Source of the DNA: Butyricicoccus pullicaecorum
Lineage (GTDB): Bacteria > Bacillota > Clostridia > Oscillospirales > Butyricicoccaceae
DNA length: 64,000 bases
Assembly (NCBI GenBank): GCA_018366195.1
Contig: JAGZIN010000002.1
Span: forward strand, 62,001 to 126,000
Reading direction: 5' to 3'
The translations under genes and the position numbers were made by a program. Numbering within the stretch: position 1 is the stretch's first letter; every line of letters starts with the position of its first letter. Shown piece by piece: positions 40,218 to 48,672 of the stretch. Under the pieces are notes generated by a model. That model was not told where the DNA came from. It did no database searches and worked only from the letters and a program-made list of their open reading frames with translations.

Positions 40218-41331
40218 TTAGTCATCCTCCTCGTACATAACAGGGTCGTTTTTATAAAGATTTCTCTCTTTTAAGTACTGAATCAGTTCCGGTTCGTGAA
40301 TCCGGTCAAGAAAGCCGTGCCAAGACAGCTCCTGCAACTCTTCGTCGGACAACAAAATTGCCACATCGCAGATGGCGTTTACCAACTGCAGCGTGGCGAT
40401 CAGGGTGTTGTATTTGAGCGTGCCTCGGAAAATCCGGATCTCGACCGTGTCCTCGTTGGTAAGATTCACAGCGGTGTAGCGTCCGGCCCGGGAGTCCTTC
40501 GCCGACTCCATCACAGCTTTCGGCGATAACTTCATGCCGTATCGTGCTGCCCAGCGGTTGATCTGCCGCTCAGTGCGCCGTGAGAATCGTAGCAGTTCAG
40601 TCCAGAATTTCTCGACAAAGTACAGAAGTCGGGCAATGGATAATTCCTGCTCCTGCTCGGTTTCGCCGAAGGCAGCAAGGGAGATATGAACGTGCAATCC
40701 GCAGGTCGTGGTGCGGTGGCTGAGATATCCAAGCCCGACTGCCTTACGCAGAACATGTTTCCACGGCATCTGTTCTAGATGATACTGTAAGGTCATCGGA
40801 TGGGTGACCAGCTCCATGCCGCAGTCCAACGATCCGTCGCTTTTGATGTACAGATTCTGCGCGTCCTCGTTGGCGACATTCAGGATTTCGCCGGCATTCT
40901 TGCGGCTCTTGCCGTTGCCGTCGATCTCCAGTTCTACACCGAAGAAGCGTTCATTGTCGCGCTCACCGTGAAAAATCAGCCGCGGTGTGTAGCTGTAATC
41001 GTGGATCGTTGCCTGCTGCAAACGAGCTTGCAGGCAGTCATAGCACAGCGGTTCGTCCTCGTCGTCATCCTCGTAGTAAGCATCGCTGTATGAAATGACG
41101 CGCCTGCAACGTTCACAGTTCGTATAATGCCGCTCGTAGCAACGTTCACACAGGGTGATGTTCTCATCTCCGTGGTCGTCCGATAAGAACAGTCGCTCTC
41201 CGCAGCAATCACAAACAGTCGTGTACATATCCACGCAGTCCGGGCACAAAATCGTATCGGCTACCATCGTGCAGGCATCCCGCCGGGACTCGTTCGCCGC
41301 AACGCTCGCAAATGTAGGTTGTCTCTTCCAT
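40218..41331 (-). pseudogene. Amidoligase with N-terminal zinc fingers, frameshifted near 5' end
   Basis: COOH-NH2 ligase of the amidoligase (glutamine-synthetase-like fold) family: FFGVELEIDGNGKSRKNAGE, KSDGSLDCGMELVTHPM, GLHVHISLAAFGETEQEQEL and NLTNEDTVEIRIFRGTLKYN hold the expected acidic metal and Arg nucleotide-site residues. The first 100 residues carry four or more CxxC zinc ribbons (CPDCVD, CDCCGE, CERCYE, CERCRR, CYDCL). The true start is ATG 41331 behind AAAGGAGG, encoding EETTYICERCGERV, but one extra base at 41279-41287 throws this out of frame; correcting it gives 370 residues. A shorter product from ATG 41267, without ribosome site, would keep the ligase domain. So the ligase may still be made, or the sequence has an error here. 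Confidence 0.75.
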
Positions 41332-41346
41332 TTTCAAATCCTCCTT

Positions 41347-41628
41347 TTAATATTCGTCTGCTAACAACATGGTGATGTGATCGGGATCTTCGATGATGTA
41401 GACTTTGGCATCAACAGGCTGTTCGCCCGGGAGCACGACAATATGCTTATACTCCGGTTGCTCCTGAGCATGCTCAATGCGCTGACGGTTGCCATCACAG
41501 GATAATCGGAAGATTTGCAAGTAATCCCGCTCAGAGACTTCCATGCTGTCGCGCATGTACCACAAGAGCGTTTGCAGCCACGGCGGAATGGTGGTCTGGA
41601 TGCCACGGGTGATGTAACAGGGTTTCAT
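41347..41628 (-). CDS. DUF960 family protein
   Basis: A 93-residue protein of the DUF960 family, recognisable from KPCYITRGIQTTIPPWLQTL, ERDYLQIFRLS, EQPEYKHIVVLP and the C-terminal ITMLLADEY. The family is found in staphylococcal and clostridial mobile elements; its function is unknown. ATG 41628 follows AAAGGAGC. It is the first gene of the operon and ends 15 nt before the zinc-finger amidoligase. The transcript leader contains a terminator-like hairpin. Confidence 0.82.
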   Translation of the reverse strand: MKPCYITRGIQTTIPPWLQTLLWYMRDSMEVSERDYLQIFRLSCDGNRQRIEHAQEQPEYKHIVVLPGEQPVDAKVYIIEDPDHITMLLADEY

Positions 41629-41652
41629 CTGGATCAGCTCCTTTAATATATA

Positions 41653-41682
41653 AAGTAAAAGCCGAAGGATTTCTCCTTCGGC
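41653..41682 (-). terminator. Terminator/attenuator in the DUF960 operon leader
   Basis: On the minus strand GCCGAAGGA-GAAA-TCCTTCGGC is followed by TTTTACTTT. It lies between the upstream A/T-rich promoter region (CATATTATAA) and the first gene, so it can act as an attenuator. Confidence 0.6.
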
Positions 41683-41689
41683 CTCATAG

Positions 41690-42349
41690 TTATAATATGT
41701 ATATGGTTTTCTCTCGGATTTATATACCAATCTCCTATGTTTTAACGGACACACACAGATTGAGAGATTTGATATTGTAGCAGATTTAACAGCATACCAT
41801 GGTGGAAGGCGCAGAAACTTTATTTTTCGATTTTGGATATGCTATTATTTCTGTTACCTATTTTTATTGGTTTAGTCTACACTTGTAGTGAGATGTTGAG
41901 GAGGCTATATTATAAGATCAAGAGGTAGATCTTTCTTCTGGCAAAATTTTCTTTCGATGGCTCTGGTTGTAGAGAGTATGTCTACCTACTGGATAATCTA
42001 ATATTGTTGTGTTTTTCATCACCAATTCGTCTCTTTATAAACTTTGAACGCGTTATGTTATTGTATTGTTCATTGGGATACATCTTTGGATCGTTTTTCT
42101 ATGTGTACTCGATCCAACTTTTTATTCAAACTCCCAAATGGACAAATAATTTGCGCAATCATAATCATGAGCTAAAGGGGAGAAGATTTTTTTTGATGCT
42201 CTTTGTTGTTTTCGTATACTTTTCTATGTCAAATTTTCGATATAATGCGTCTTGCTTATAGAAAAAGGTAAATATTGGTACTAGTTGCATTGCCAATATG
42301 GATATTAGATGTTATAATAGGTTATAATGAGTAATCTAAATAGTGCCTA
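41690..42349. other. AT-rich region without supported gene
   Basis: About 650 nt with many stops in all frames. One 85-codon frame at 42004 has no ribosome site and reads as noise. The likely promoter of the DUF960 operon lies at the left edge. Confidence 0.5.
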
Positions 42350-43000
42350 CACAAGCTCATGCTAAAATGGTGAACCCAATAGCAATGTAGCGAATTTGCA
42401 CCACTGCCCAAAAAGATACTGTATTTTGGCATATCGTATGGAAATGCTCCGCCAGCGCTTCAAGTGCCAAAAGTATTTTTCATCAAATGACGAAATCGAT
42501 ACAAATAATCCGCATAGAGCCGCTGTTGTTTGCGATTTTGCTTGGTTGAAATGATGACATTTATTCCAATACTAACAGCATAAACAATGATCTAGTTGGT
42601 GTCATAACCACGATTCGTCAGTAATGTTTCTGCTGATATTTGGTCAATTAGGTAAATAGCTTCTTTGCAATCAGCTCGGGTACCCTATGTGATAAGTGCT
42701 TGGATTGTATACTATATTTGCATCCACGACAAGGCATATCTTGGTTTGGAACCCTCTTTTGTGCGGTTCATGTCTTGATTATCGCCTTTGGCTCCTGTTG
42801 CATGTGGATGTACCTTGCAGTGCCTGGCATCAATCACCAACTATTTCAAATTAGGATCATCAATAATAATTTGCAGTAATTTTTCCTAGATTCTCTGATC
42901 ACGCCATTTATGAAAACGCTGATATACATACTTTATTGGCGGTAAATCCTGCTATTGATGTCCCTGCAGTTTTGCCGTATTGTTTTCGTTGCCTTGGCAG
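42350..43000 (-). pseudogene. Decayed IS5-family-type transposase
   Basis: On the minus strand, in several frames broken by stops and indels, DDE transposase fragments are readable: YQRFHKWRDQRI (about 42925-42890), VIDARHCKVHPHATGAKGDN with the catalytic Asp and RTKEGSK (about 42835-42750), STKQNRKQQRLYADYLYRFR and a C-terminal RWRSISIRYAKI (about 42530-42430). No terminal repeats are recognised. It lies at the junction between the accessory region and the GntR operon. Confidence 0.8.
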
Positions 43001-43069
43001 ATGTGACGCCATTAGATTCCATACCACATTACTTGTGTAAACATTATTTAGAAAAGGAGGGATTTTTAA

Positions 43070-43804
43070 ATGGAAAAAGTGGTTTTAGACCGAGATGGAT
43101 CCGTCCCGTTATACGTACAACTAGAAAATTTAATCCGCAAGAAGATTGAAACCGGTGAGTGGCCGGTCGGGAAGATGATGCCATCGGAAAATAAGATTGG
43201 GCAAGCGTGCGGCGTGAGTCGAATGACCATTCGGAACGTTATCACCAAGTTGGAGCAAGAAGGTCTTGTTGAGCGTGTCATGGGTAAGGGAACGTTTGTA
43301 GCTTCGCCTCGTATGAAGGGCACAAATACAAAGGTATTCAGTATTATAGAGCAGTTGCAGGAAATGGGATATTCGATTCGGACGAAACGGTTAGGTCTTG
43401 AGAAGAAAACCAGTGTTACGTTGGCAAAAGAGTTCAAGCTGCCAGAGGATACCCTTTTTTACGAAGTAACTCGTATGCGATACATGAATGGTGTCCCTAT
43501 GAGTGTGCATATTACATACTTTCCGGTAGCGCTTGCGCCGGATTTGGAAAATGCAGACTTAGAACATAGACAGCTGTTTAAAATTTTGGAAAACGATTAT
43601 CATGCCGCTAAGGGCAAAGTAAGCGAGGTTTGGATGGCAGGACGTGCCCCACAACATGTTTGTGAGATTTTAAAAATCAGTACAACCTATCCTGTTTTAA
43701 TTGGTATCAGCACAACTTATCGAGTGGGCAATGAACGGATTTTGTTTTATGAAAAACAGTATTTTTGTGGAGAAAAAATTAAACTGCAATTAGAAATCGA
43801 TTAA
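43070..43804 (+). CDS. GntR family regulator, HutC/UTRA subfamily
   Basis: A 244-residue repressor. N-terminal wHTH: VPLYVQLENLIRKKIETGEW, MMPSENKIGQACGVSRMTIR, LEQEGLVERVMGKGTFV. The UTRA effector domain follows (about 85-240), which in this family binds phosphorylated sugars or amino-acid derivatives. RBS GGAGGG before ATG 43070. It sits directly upstream of, and in the same direction as, the transport/catabolic operon, with a terminator between, and a palindrome at the operon promoter is its probable operator. Confidence 0.92.
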   Translation: MEKVVLDRDGSVPLYVQLENLIRKKIETGEWPVGKMMPSENKIGQACGVSRMTIRNVITKLEQEGLVERVMGKGTFVASPRMKGTNTKVFSIIEQLQEMGYSIRTKRLGLEKKTSVTLAKEFKLPEDTLFYEVTRMRYMNGVPMSVHITYFPVALAPDLENADLEHRQLFKILENDYHAAKGKVSEVWMAGRAPQHVCEILKISTTYPVLIGISTTYRVGNERILFYEKQYFCGEKIKLQLEID

Positions 43805-43832
43805 TCGCGTGTAATGCGCATACCATGATACG

Positions 43833-43889
43833 GCCTCTGGGTATGGGGGATGGAATGCTCCATTCTGCTCGTACTCAGGGGTATTTTTT
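43833..43889 (+). terminator. Terminator after the GntR gene
   Basis: CCTCTGgGTA pairs with TACtCAGGGG around an inner ATGGAATGCTCCAT hairpin, followed by TATTTTTTT. Confidence 0.85.
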
Positions 43890-44058
43890 TATGCATTTTT
43901 TCGGTACTGTGATAATGCGACGGTAGAAATCAATTGGTCATGTCCAACTTGAATTTTTAATTTATAGGAGTTTTCTCGATGTGTCTCGGCAAAATGACAG
44001 TTTTTGAGCGTTTTTTTTGGATAAATATACAAAAAAATAAAATTTGAATGTGAATTTC

Positions 44059-44099
44059 TTGACATATGGAATACCATGGATTATCCTGTATATACAAGA
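44059..44099 (+). promoter_or_regulatory. Promoter and palindromic operator of the sugar operon
   Basis: TTGACA (44059-44064), 17 nt, TATCCT (44082-44087), overlapped by the near-perfect palindrome TCCTGTATATACAAGA (44084-44099; core TGTATATACA perfect). The location over the -10 and start site suits a repressor of the GntR type. Confidence 0.7.
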
Positions 44100-44177
44100 T
44101 GGTACAAGACAGGATGTCTGTACCGAAACGCATACAAAATAGAGGTAGAAACACACAAGATAGGAGGATTTTTTTCA

Positions 44178-45815
44178 ATGAAAAAACGCGTTTCATTTTT
44201 CCTTGCACTGGCACTTTCTCTTTCGACGTTAGTGGGCTGTGGTGGAGGAGGAGCCACGAAATCTGCTGGCGGCGATGCGGCAGGAAACACTGCTGAAACC
44301 AGCAAGGTTGTAAACATTGCAATTTCGGAAAACGGCATTACACTTGACCCACATGCAACTAACAATCAGGGATCTGAGGCACTGATTGTTGATACGGTAT
44401 TTGAGCCCTTAGTAATGACCGACAATGAAGGTAACTTCTGGCCTTGGCTGGCAACAGACTGGGAATATAATGAAGACGGTACCGAGTGGACTTTCAACCT
44501 TCGAGAAGGAGTTACTTTTAATAATGGAGATCCGTTCACGGCAGATGATGTCGTTTGCTCTTATCAGCGTTTGATCGATGACAATGGTATGCTGGCACGC
44601 GGTGTACTCTTTTGGCCGGACGAGCTGCTTTCCAGTGTGGAAAAGCTGGGTGACTATTCAGTAAAGATTAAGTTGAATCGCACCTATGCAACGGCACTGT
44701 ATTCCTTTGCAAAGACTCCTATTATCCCTGCAACAGTATATGCGGCAGAGGGTGACAGCATATTCTATAACCAGAACCTGGTTGGTACTGGTCCGTGGGT
44801 ACTGGACGAGTGGGTCGATGGTCAGTATGGTAGTTATCATAAAAACGAGAACTACTGGAATAAGGCAAATTATGACAGCTATTATGACGAACTGAAGATC
44901 CATCATGTAATGGAGAAGTCTTCCGGTATTGCAGGTCACATTGCAGGTGACCTTGATGCAAATCTGGTTGTTGGCGGTATTAACCCTGAAATGATTTCGA
45001 TGTATGACAATAGTCTGGAAACCATTGAAATTGTTGAGGTCGAATCTTTCTCTTACTATTATATGGGTCTGCAGTGTGGTGAAGATAGTCCCTTCAATGA
45101 TATTGCAGTACGTCAGGCATTTGACCTCGCAATTGACCGTCAGACGATCGCTGATGTGATTATGGGCGGTGGTAAGGCACTGAAATCTATTATTCCCGAA
45201 GGCGTTATCGGTTATGATGAGGCACTTCCGGAATACGAGTATAATCCGGAAAAGGCAAAGGAGCTGCTTGCAAACAGTAGCTATGACGGACGCGAGATCG
45301 TGCTCAGCTCGAATACCAGCACCACTAAGGCAGAGGATCAGCTGCAGGCGATCTCTGGTATGCTGAACGAGGTTGGCTTCAATACGAAGATTGAAATTGT
45401 TGAGAATGCAACTCTTCAGGAAATGCGCAGTGCAGGCGACTATGATGCATTTTTGGTTATCTGCATGCATCAGGGCGGTGATCCTGGCGCAGCAATGAAT
45501 CTGCGTATTCTGAACGATTGTCATAAATCCAATTTCGTCGATGATCAGATGAACGAACTGATCCAGAAAGCTTCTCAGACAATGGACGAAGAGGCACGTG
45601 CAGATTACTTCAAGCAGGTTACTGCTCGTATGCGTGAGATGTCTGCTCCCCATTCGGCACTGTATAGCCCCTACTCCAGATACGCTGTAGACTATGGTGT
45701 AGTTGGTCTGGATCTCTATCGTGATGGTACGATTCGTGTTGCATATGTTGACTATGACGAGAATGCAACCACATTCCACGGACCTGATTACGAAAAAATG
45801 ACCGCTGGTCTTTAA
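44178..45815 (+). CDS. Family-5 extracellular solute-binding lipoprotein
   Basis: A 545-residue substrate-binding lipoprotein of the SBP_bac_5 (dipeptide/oligopeptide/nickel, also oligosaccharide) family. The signal peptide KKRVSFFLALALSLSTLVGC ends in the lipobox Cys, followed by a Gly/Ala-rich linker. Family blocks: GITLDPHATNNQGSEALIVD, FEPLVMTDNEGNFWPWLATD, DWEYNEDGTEWTFNLREGV and the DxxA region RQAFDLAIDRQTIADVI. ATG 44178, seven nt after AGGAGG; the longer frame crosses the promoter. It feeds the permease/ATPase genes that follow. Ligand probably xylo-oligosaccharide or a xylose-containing glycoconjugate, judged from the enzymes behind it. Confidence 0.9.
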   Translation: MKKRVSFFLALALSLSTLVGCGGGGATKSAGGDAAGNTAETSKVVNIAISENGITLDPHATNNQGSEALIVDTVFEPLVMTDNEGNFWPWLATDWEYNEDGTEWTFNLREGVTFNNGDPFTADDVVCSYQRLIDDNGMLARGVLFWPDELLSSVEKLGDYSVKIKLNRTYATALYSFAKTPIIPATVYAAEGDSIFYNQNLVGTGPWVLDEWVDGQYGSYHKNENYWNKANYDSYYDELKIHHVMEKSSGIAGHIAGDLDANLVVGGINPEMISMYDNSLETIEIVEVESFSYYYMGLQCGEDSPFNDIAVRQAFDLAIDRQTIADVIMGGGKALKSIIPEGVIGYDEALPEYEYNPEKAKELLANSSYDGREIVLSSNTSTTKAEDQLQAISGMLNEVGFNTKIEIVENATLQEMRSAGDYDAFLVICMHQGGDPGAAMNLRILNDCHKSNFVDDQMNELIQKASQTMDEEARADYFKQVTARMREMSAPHSALYSPYSRYAVDYGVVGLDLYRDGTIRVAYVDYDENATTFHGPDYEKMTAGL

Positions 45816-45837
45816 TTAAAACACATGAACAGCAACA

Positions 45838-45866
45838 ACGGGGTGGCGATTCACTGTCACCCCGTT
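45838..45866 (+). terminator. Intercistronic hairpin after the binding-protein gene
   Basis: AACGGGGTG / CACCCCGTT with a 12-nt loop, followed only by ATTTG. Typical partial stop or mRNA stabiliser that raises binding protein over permease. Confidence 0.65.
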
Positions 45867-45889
45867 ATTTGAGAAAGGAGCCGATTTTT

Positions 45890-46810
45890 TTGCTGAGATA
45901 CATTGGCCGACGCTTGCTGCAATCGATATTTGTTTTATTTGCGGTTTCTGTATTTTCCTTTAGCCTCATGCACATGGCAGACGGCAGCCCTGCGCGTCTA
46001 ATGGTTCCCGATGGTGCCTCGGAAGAGGTTATCGCCGCTGTAGAGCACGAAATGGGTCTGGATCAGCCCCTGTACATTCAGTACATCAATTATATGAAGG
46101 ATGTATTACACGGCGATTTAGGCACATCGATTCAGTATAAGTTGCCCAACAGTCAGATCATTGCGGAACGCCTGCCGAACTCTGCAGCACTGACCCTTGG
46201 CACTGTCCTGATCGGATGCGCATTGTGTATCCCACTGGGTATTATTGCAGGTTCGAACCGCGGCAAGCCTGCAGACTTCTTTGCTATGTTCTTTGCGCTT
46301 TTAGGTAACTCCATGTCTGCTGTATGGCTTGGCGTTTTAAACGTATTCATCTTTTCTGTATGGTTGGGCGTACTTCCCTCACGCGGTACAGGCGGCATTG
46401 AATATGCTATCTTGCCGGCATTGACACTGGGTTATCCGATGGCGGCAGAGATCACGCGCGTAGGACGTTCCGGTATGATCGATGCGCTGGGTGAAGACTA
46501 TATCACTGCGACCTATGCAAAGGGCATCAGCCGCACAATGGTAAACTGGAAGTATGCATTTAAGAACGCTTTGATCCCGGTTATTACTCTGATTGGTGTG
46601 TCAATTGGTTTTTACATGGCTGGTGCAGTTGTAGTAGAAACCATCTTTGGTTGGCCGGGCATCGGTCAGCTGATCAACCAAGCAGTCGGCAATCGAGACT
46701 ACACTCTGGTACAATCCATTCTGTTGATTTCGGCAGCACTGTTTACCCTCATCAATTTGGTGGTAGATATCATTAACTCGTTTATTGACCCGCGCGTTTC
46801 TTTAGAGTAA
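45890..46810 (+). CDS. ABC transporter permease, DppB/OppB type
   Basis: A 306-residue inner-membrane subunit with six helices. N-terminal LRYIGRRLLQSIFVLFAVSV and LGLDQPLYIQY-like GLDQPLYIQYINYMKDVLHG are DppB hallmarks; the EAA loop is DALGEDYITATYAKGISRTM. Start is TTG 45890, nine nt after AAAGGAG; a TTG seven codons upstream overlaps the ribosome site. The next permease starts 11 nt after its stop. Confidence 0.9.
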   Translation: MLRYIGRRLLQSIFVLFAVSVFSFSLMHMADGSPARLMVPDGASEEVIAAVEHEMGLDQPLYIQYINYMKDVLHGDLGTSIQYKLPNSQIIAERLPNSAALTLGTVLIGCALCIPLGIIAGSNRGKPADFFAMFFALLGNSMSAVWLGVLNVFIFSVWLGVLPSRGTGGIEYAILPALTLGYPMAAEITRVGRSGMIDALGEDYITATYAKGISRTMVNWKYAFKNALIPVITLIGVSIGFYMAGAVVVETIFGWPGIGQLINQAVGNRDYTLVQSILLISAALFTLINLVVDIINSFIDPRVSLE

Positions 46811-46821
46811 GGAGGGGTATC

Positions 46822-47679
46822 GTGGATAAACAAATTATTTTAAATCGAATGCGGCGTAATCCGTTTTTCATTATCGGTTCTATTTCGGCGCTGCTTGTGC
46901 TTATCCTGACTATTTTTGGGCCGATGGTTCTTCAGTTTGATCCTACTGCGAACTCTCTGACCGAAATCTTTGTTTCTCCGGAAGGTTTCTCCAAAGGACT
47001 GCAAGGTCACATTTTAGGCACTGACCAGATGGGACGCGATGTCTTGATGCGCCTGTTGGTCGGCGGACGATATTCTCTGTCGATCGCGTTCATCGTTGTG
47101 TTCCTAGAGGTCGTCATCGGTATGCTTCTTGGTTTGGCAGCAGGCTACTTTGGCGGCTGGCTCGACGCGATCATCATGCGTGCGTGCGATGCATTTTTGG
47201 CAATTCCAAACCTGATCCTTGCCATTGCGGTTATGGCTGTCATGGGCAAGAGCATCACGAATTTGATTTTGGTATTGGCCTTTGCCGGATGGGTTCGTGC
47301 ATGTAAGCTTACACGAAACAACGTTAGCGTTATTAAAAAGCAAGAATTTGTTCAGGCATCCAAGGTGCTTGGTGCGGGACATATGCATATTATTTTTAAG
47401 CAGATTTTCCCCAATGTTACCACACATATCATTATTCTGGCAAGCCAGAGAATTGGTCAGATCATCATTGTTGAAGCGGCTCTCAGCTTCTTGCAGCTGG
47501 GTATTCAGGCACCTACGCCGTCTTGGGGTAACATGATTTCTGTGGGTCGTGATTTTATGACAACACAGCCGTGGATGGTATTTGCACCTGGCATTGCACT
47601 GATGATCGCAGCAACCGCATTTAACTTCCTGGGTGATGGTCTGCGTGATGTACTTGATCCCAAGCGCACAGCGACCTAA
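46822..47679 (+). CDS. ABC transporter permease, DppC/OppC type
   Basis: A 285-residue permease partner with the OppC N-terminal domain (NRMRRNPFFIIGSISALLVL), the motif HILGTDQMGRDVLMRLLVGG, and the EAA loop KKQEFVQASKVLGAGHMHII. It starts with GTG 46822 behind GGAGGGG and ends 13 nt before the first ATPase gene. With the DppB-type protein it forms the heterodimeric channel. Confidence 0.9.
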   Translation: MDKQIILNRMRRNPFFIIGSISALLVLILTIFGPMVLQFDPTANSLTEIFVSPEGFSKGLQGHILGTDQMGRDVLMRLLVGGRYSLSIAFIVVFLEVVIGMLLGLAAGYFGGWLDAIIMRACDAFLAIPNLILAIAVMAVMGKSITNLILVLAFAGWVRACKLTRNNVSVIKKQEFVQASKVLGAGHMHIIFKQIFPNVTTHIIILASQRIGQIIIVEAALSFLQLGIQAPTPSWGNMISVGRDFMTTQPWMVFAPGIALMIAATAFNFLGDGLRDVLDPKRTAT

Positions 47680-47692
47680 GGAGGAGTTTTCA

Positions 47693-48670
47693 ATGAATCA
47701 AAATTCAGAATGCATCCTTGAAATCGAAGATTTAGTGGTGCAGTTTAAAACAGAACGCTCGAAGGTAGATGCCATCAATGGACTGAATTTGCGCATTCAT
47801 AAGGGCGAATCGTTGGGCCTTGTAGGCGAATCTGGTGCAGGCAAAACGACAACGGCACTTTCTATCCTGAATTTGCTGCCGGAGAACTCAGTCAATGTTC
47901 GAACGGGTGATATTCGCTATCACGGGAAGTCTGTATTTGACATGAATCAAAAGCAACTGCAGGCGATGAGAGGCGGAAAAATCTCTATGATTTTTCAGAA
48001 TCCGCTGACTGCCCTCAATCCTGTATTCACAGTTGGTGAGCAAATTTCGGTGTTGTTGCGTCTGCATCGAGGAATGAACCGCAAGGAAGCAAAGAAACGT
48101 GCACAAGAGCTGCTGCAGATGGTAGGTATTTCTGGTGCACGTATCAATGACTATCCCAACCAGTTCAGTGGAGGTATGCGTCAGCGTGTCGGCATCGCGG
48201 CAGGACTTGCTTGTAATCCTGAGCTGCTCATTGCAGACGAGCCGACCACCGCATTGGACGTTACCATTCAGGCACAGATTTTGGAGCTAATGAAAAAGCT
48301 GCAAAAGCAATATGATACCTCCTTACTGATGATTACGCATAACTTGGGCATTATTTCTGAGCTGTGCCAGAATGTAGCGGTCATGTATGCTGGACAGATC
48401 ATTGAATATGGCACTGTGAAGGAGGTCTTCTCTCATCCAGCACATCCTTATACAGAGGGATTGCTGCGTGCCTTGCCTAAGCTTGAAGGAAAGAGAGAGC
48501 GTTTGCAGGCAATTCCGGGTTTGGTTGCAGATCCGCAGAACCTGCCGTCGGGCTGCAGATTCCACCCGCGCTGCGCAAAGTGCAATAAGCAGTGTGAGGT
48601 AAAAAATCCGGCAATGGTAAAGATTAACGATGACCACTATGTGGCATGTTTTTGCGGAAAGGAGGAATAA
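47693..48670 (+). CDS. ABC transporter ATPase, DppD/OppD type
   Basis: A 325-residue ATPase subunit. Walker A GLVGESGAGKTTTALSI, signature FSGGMRQRVGIAAGLAC, Walker B LLIADEPTTALDV, and the OppD/F C-terminal extension with GCRFHPRCAKCNKQCEV, in which three to four Cys may bind an Fe-S cluster as seen in several Opp/Dpp ATPases. Start at ATG 47693 behind AAGGAGGAG; the frame is open upstream into the permease gene. Only 2 nt separate it from the next gene. Confidence 0.92.
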   Translation: MNQNSECILEIEDLVVQFKTERSKVDAINGLNLRIHKGESLGLVGESGAGKTTTALSILNLLPENSVNVRTGDIRYHGKSVFDMNQKQLQAMRGGKISMIFQNPLTALNPVFTVGEQISVLLRLHRGMNRKEAKKRAQELLQMVGISGARINDYPNQFSGGMRQRVGIAAGLACNPELLIADEPTTALDVTIQAQILELMKKLQKQYDTSLLMITHNLGIISELCQNVAVMYAGQIIEYGTVKEVFSHPAHPYTEGLLRALPKLEGKRERLQAIPGLVADPQNLPSGCRFHPRCAKCNKQCEVKNPAMVKINDDHYVACFCGKEE

Positions 48671-48672
48671 CC

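Noticed and set aside
42004..42261. 85-codon hydrophobic frame between the DUF960 operon and the IS remnant
   Set aside because: No ribosome site, AT-rich noise composition and no family features.
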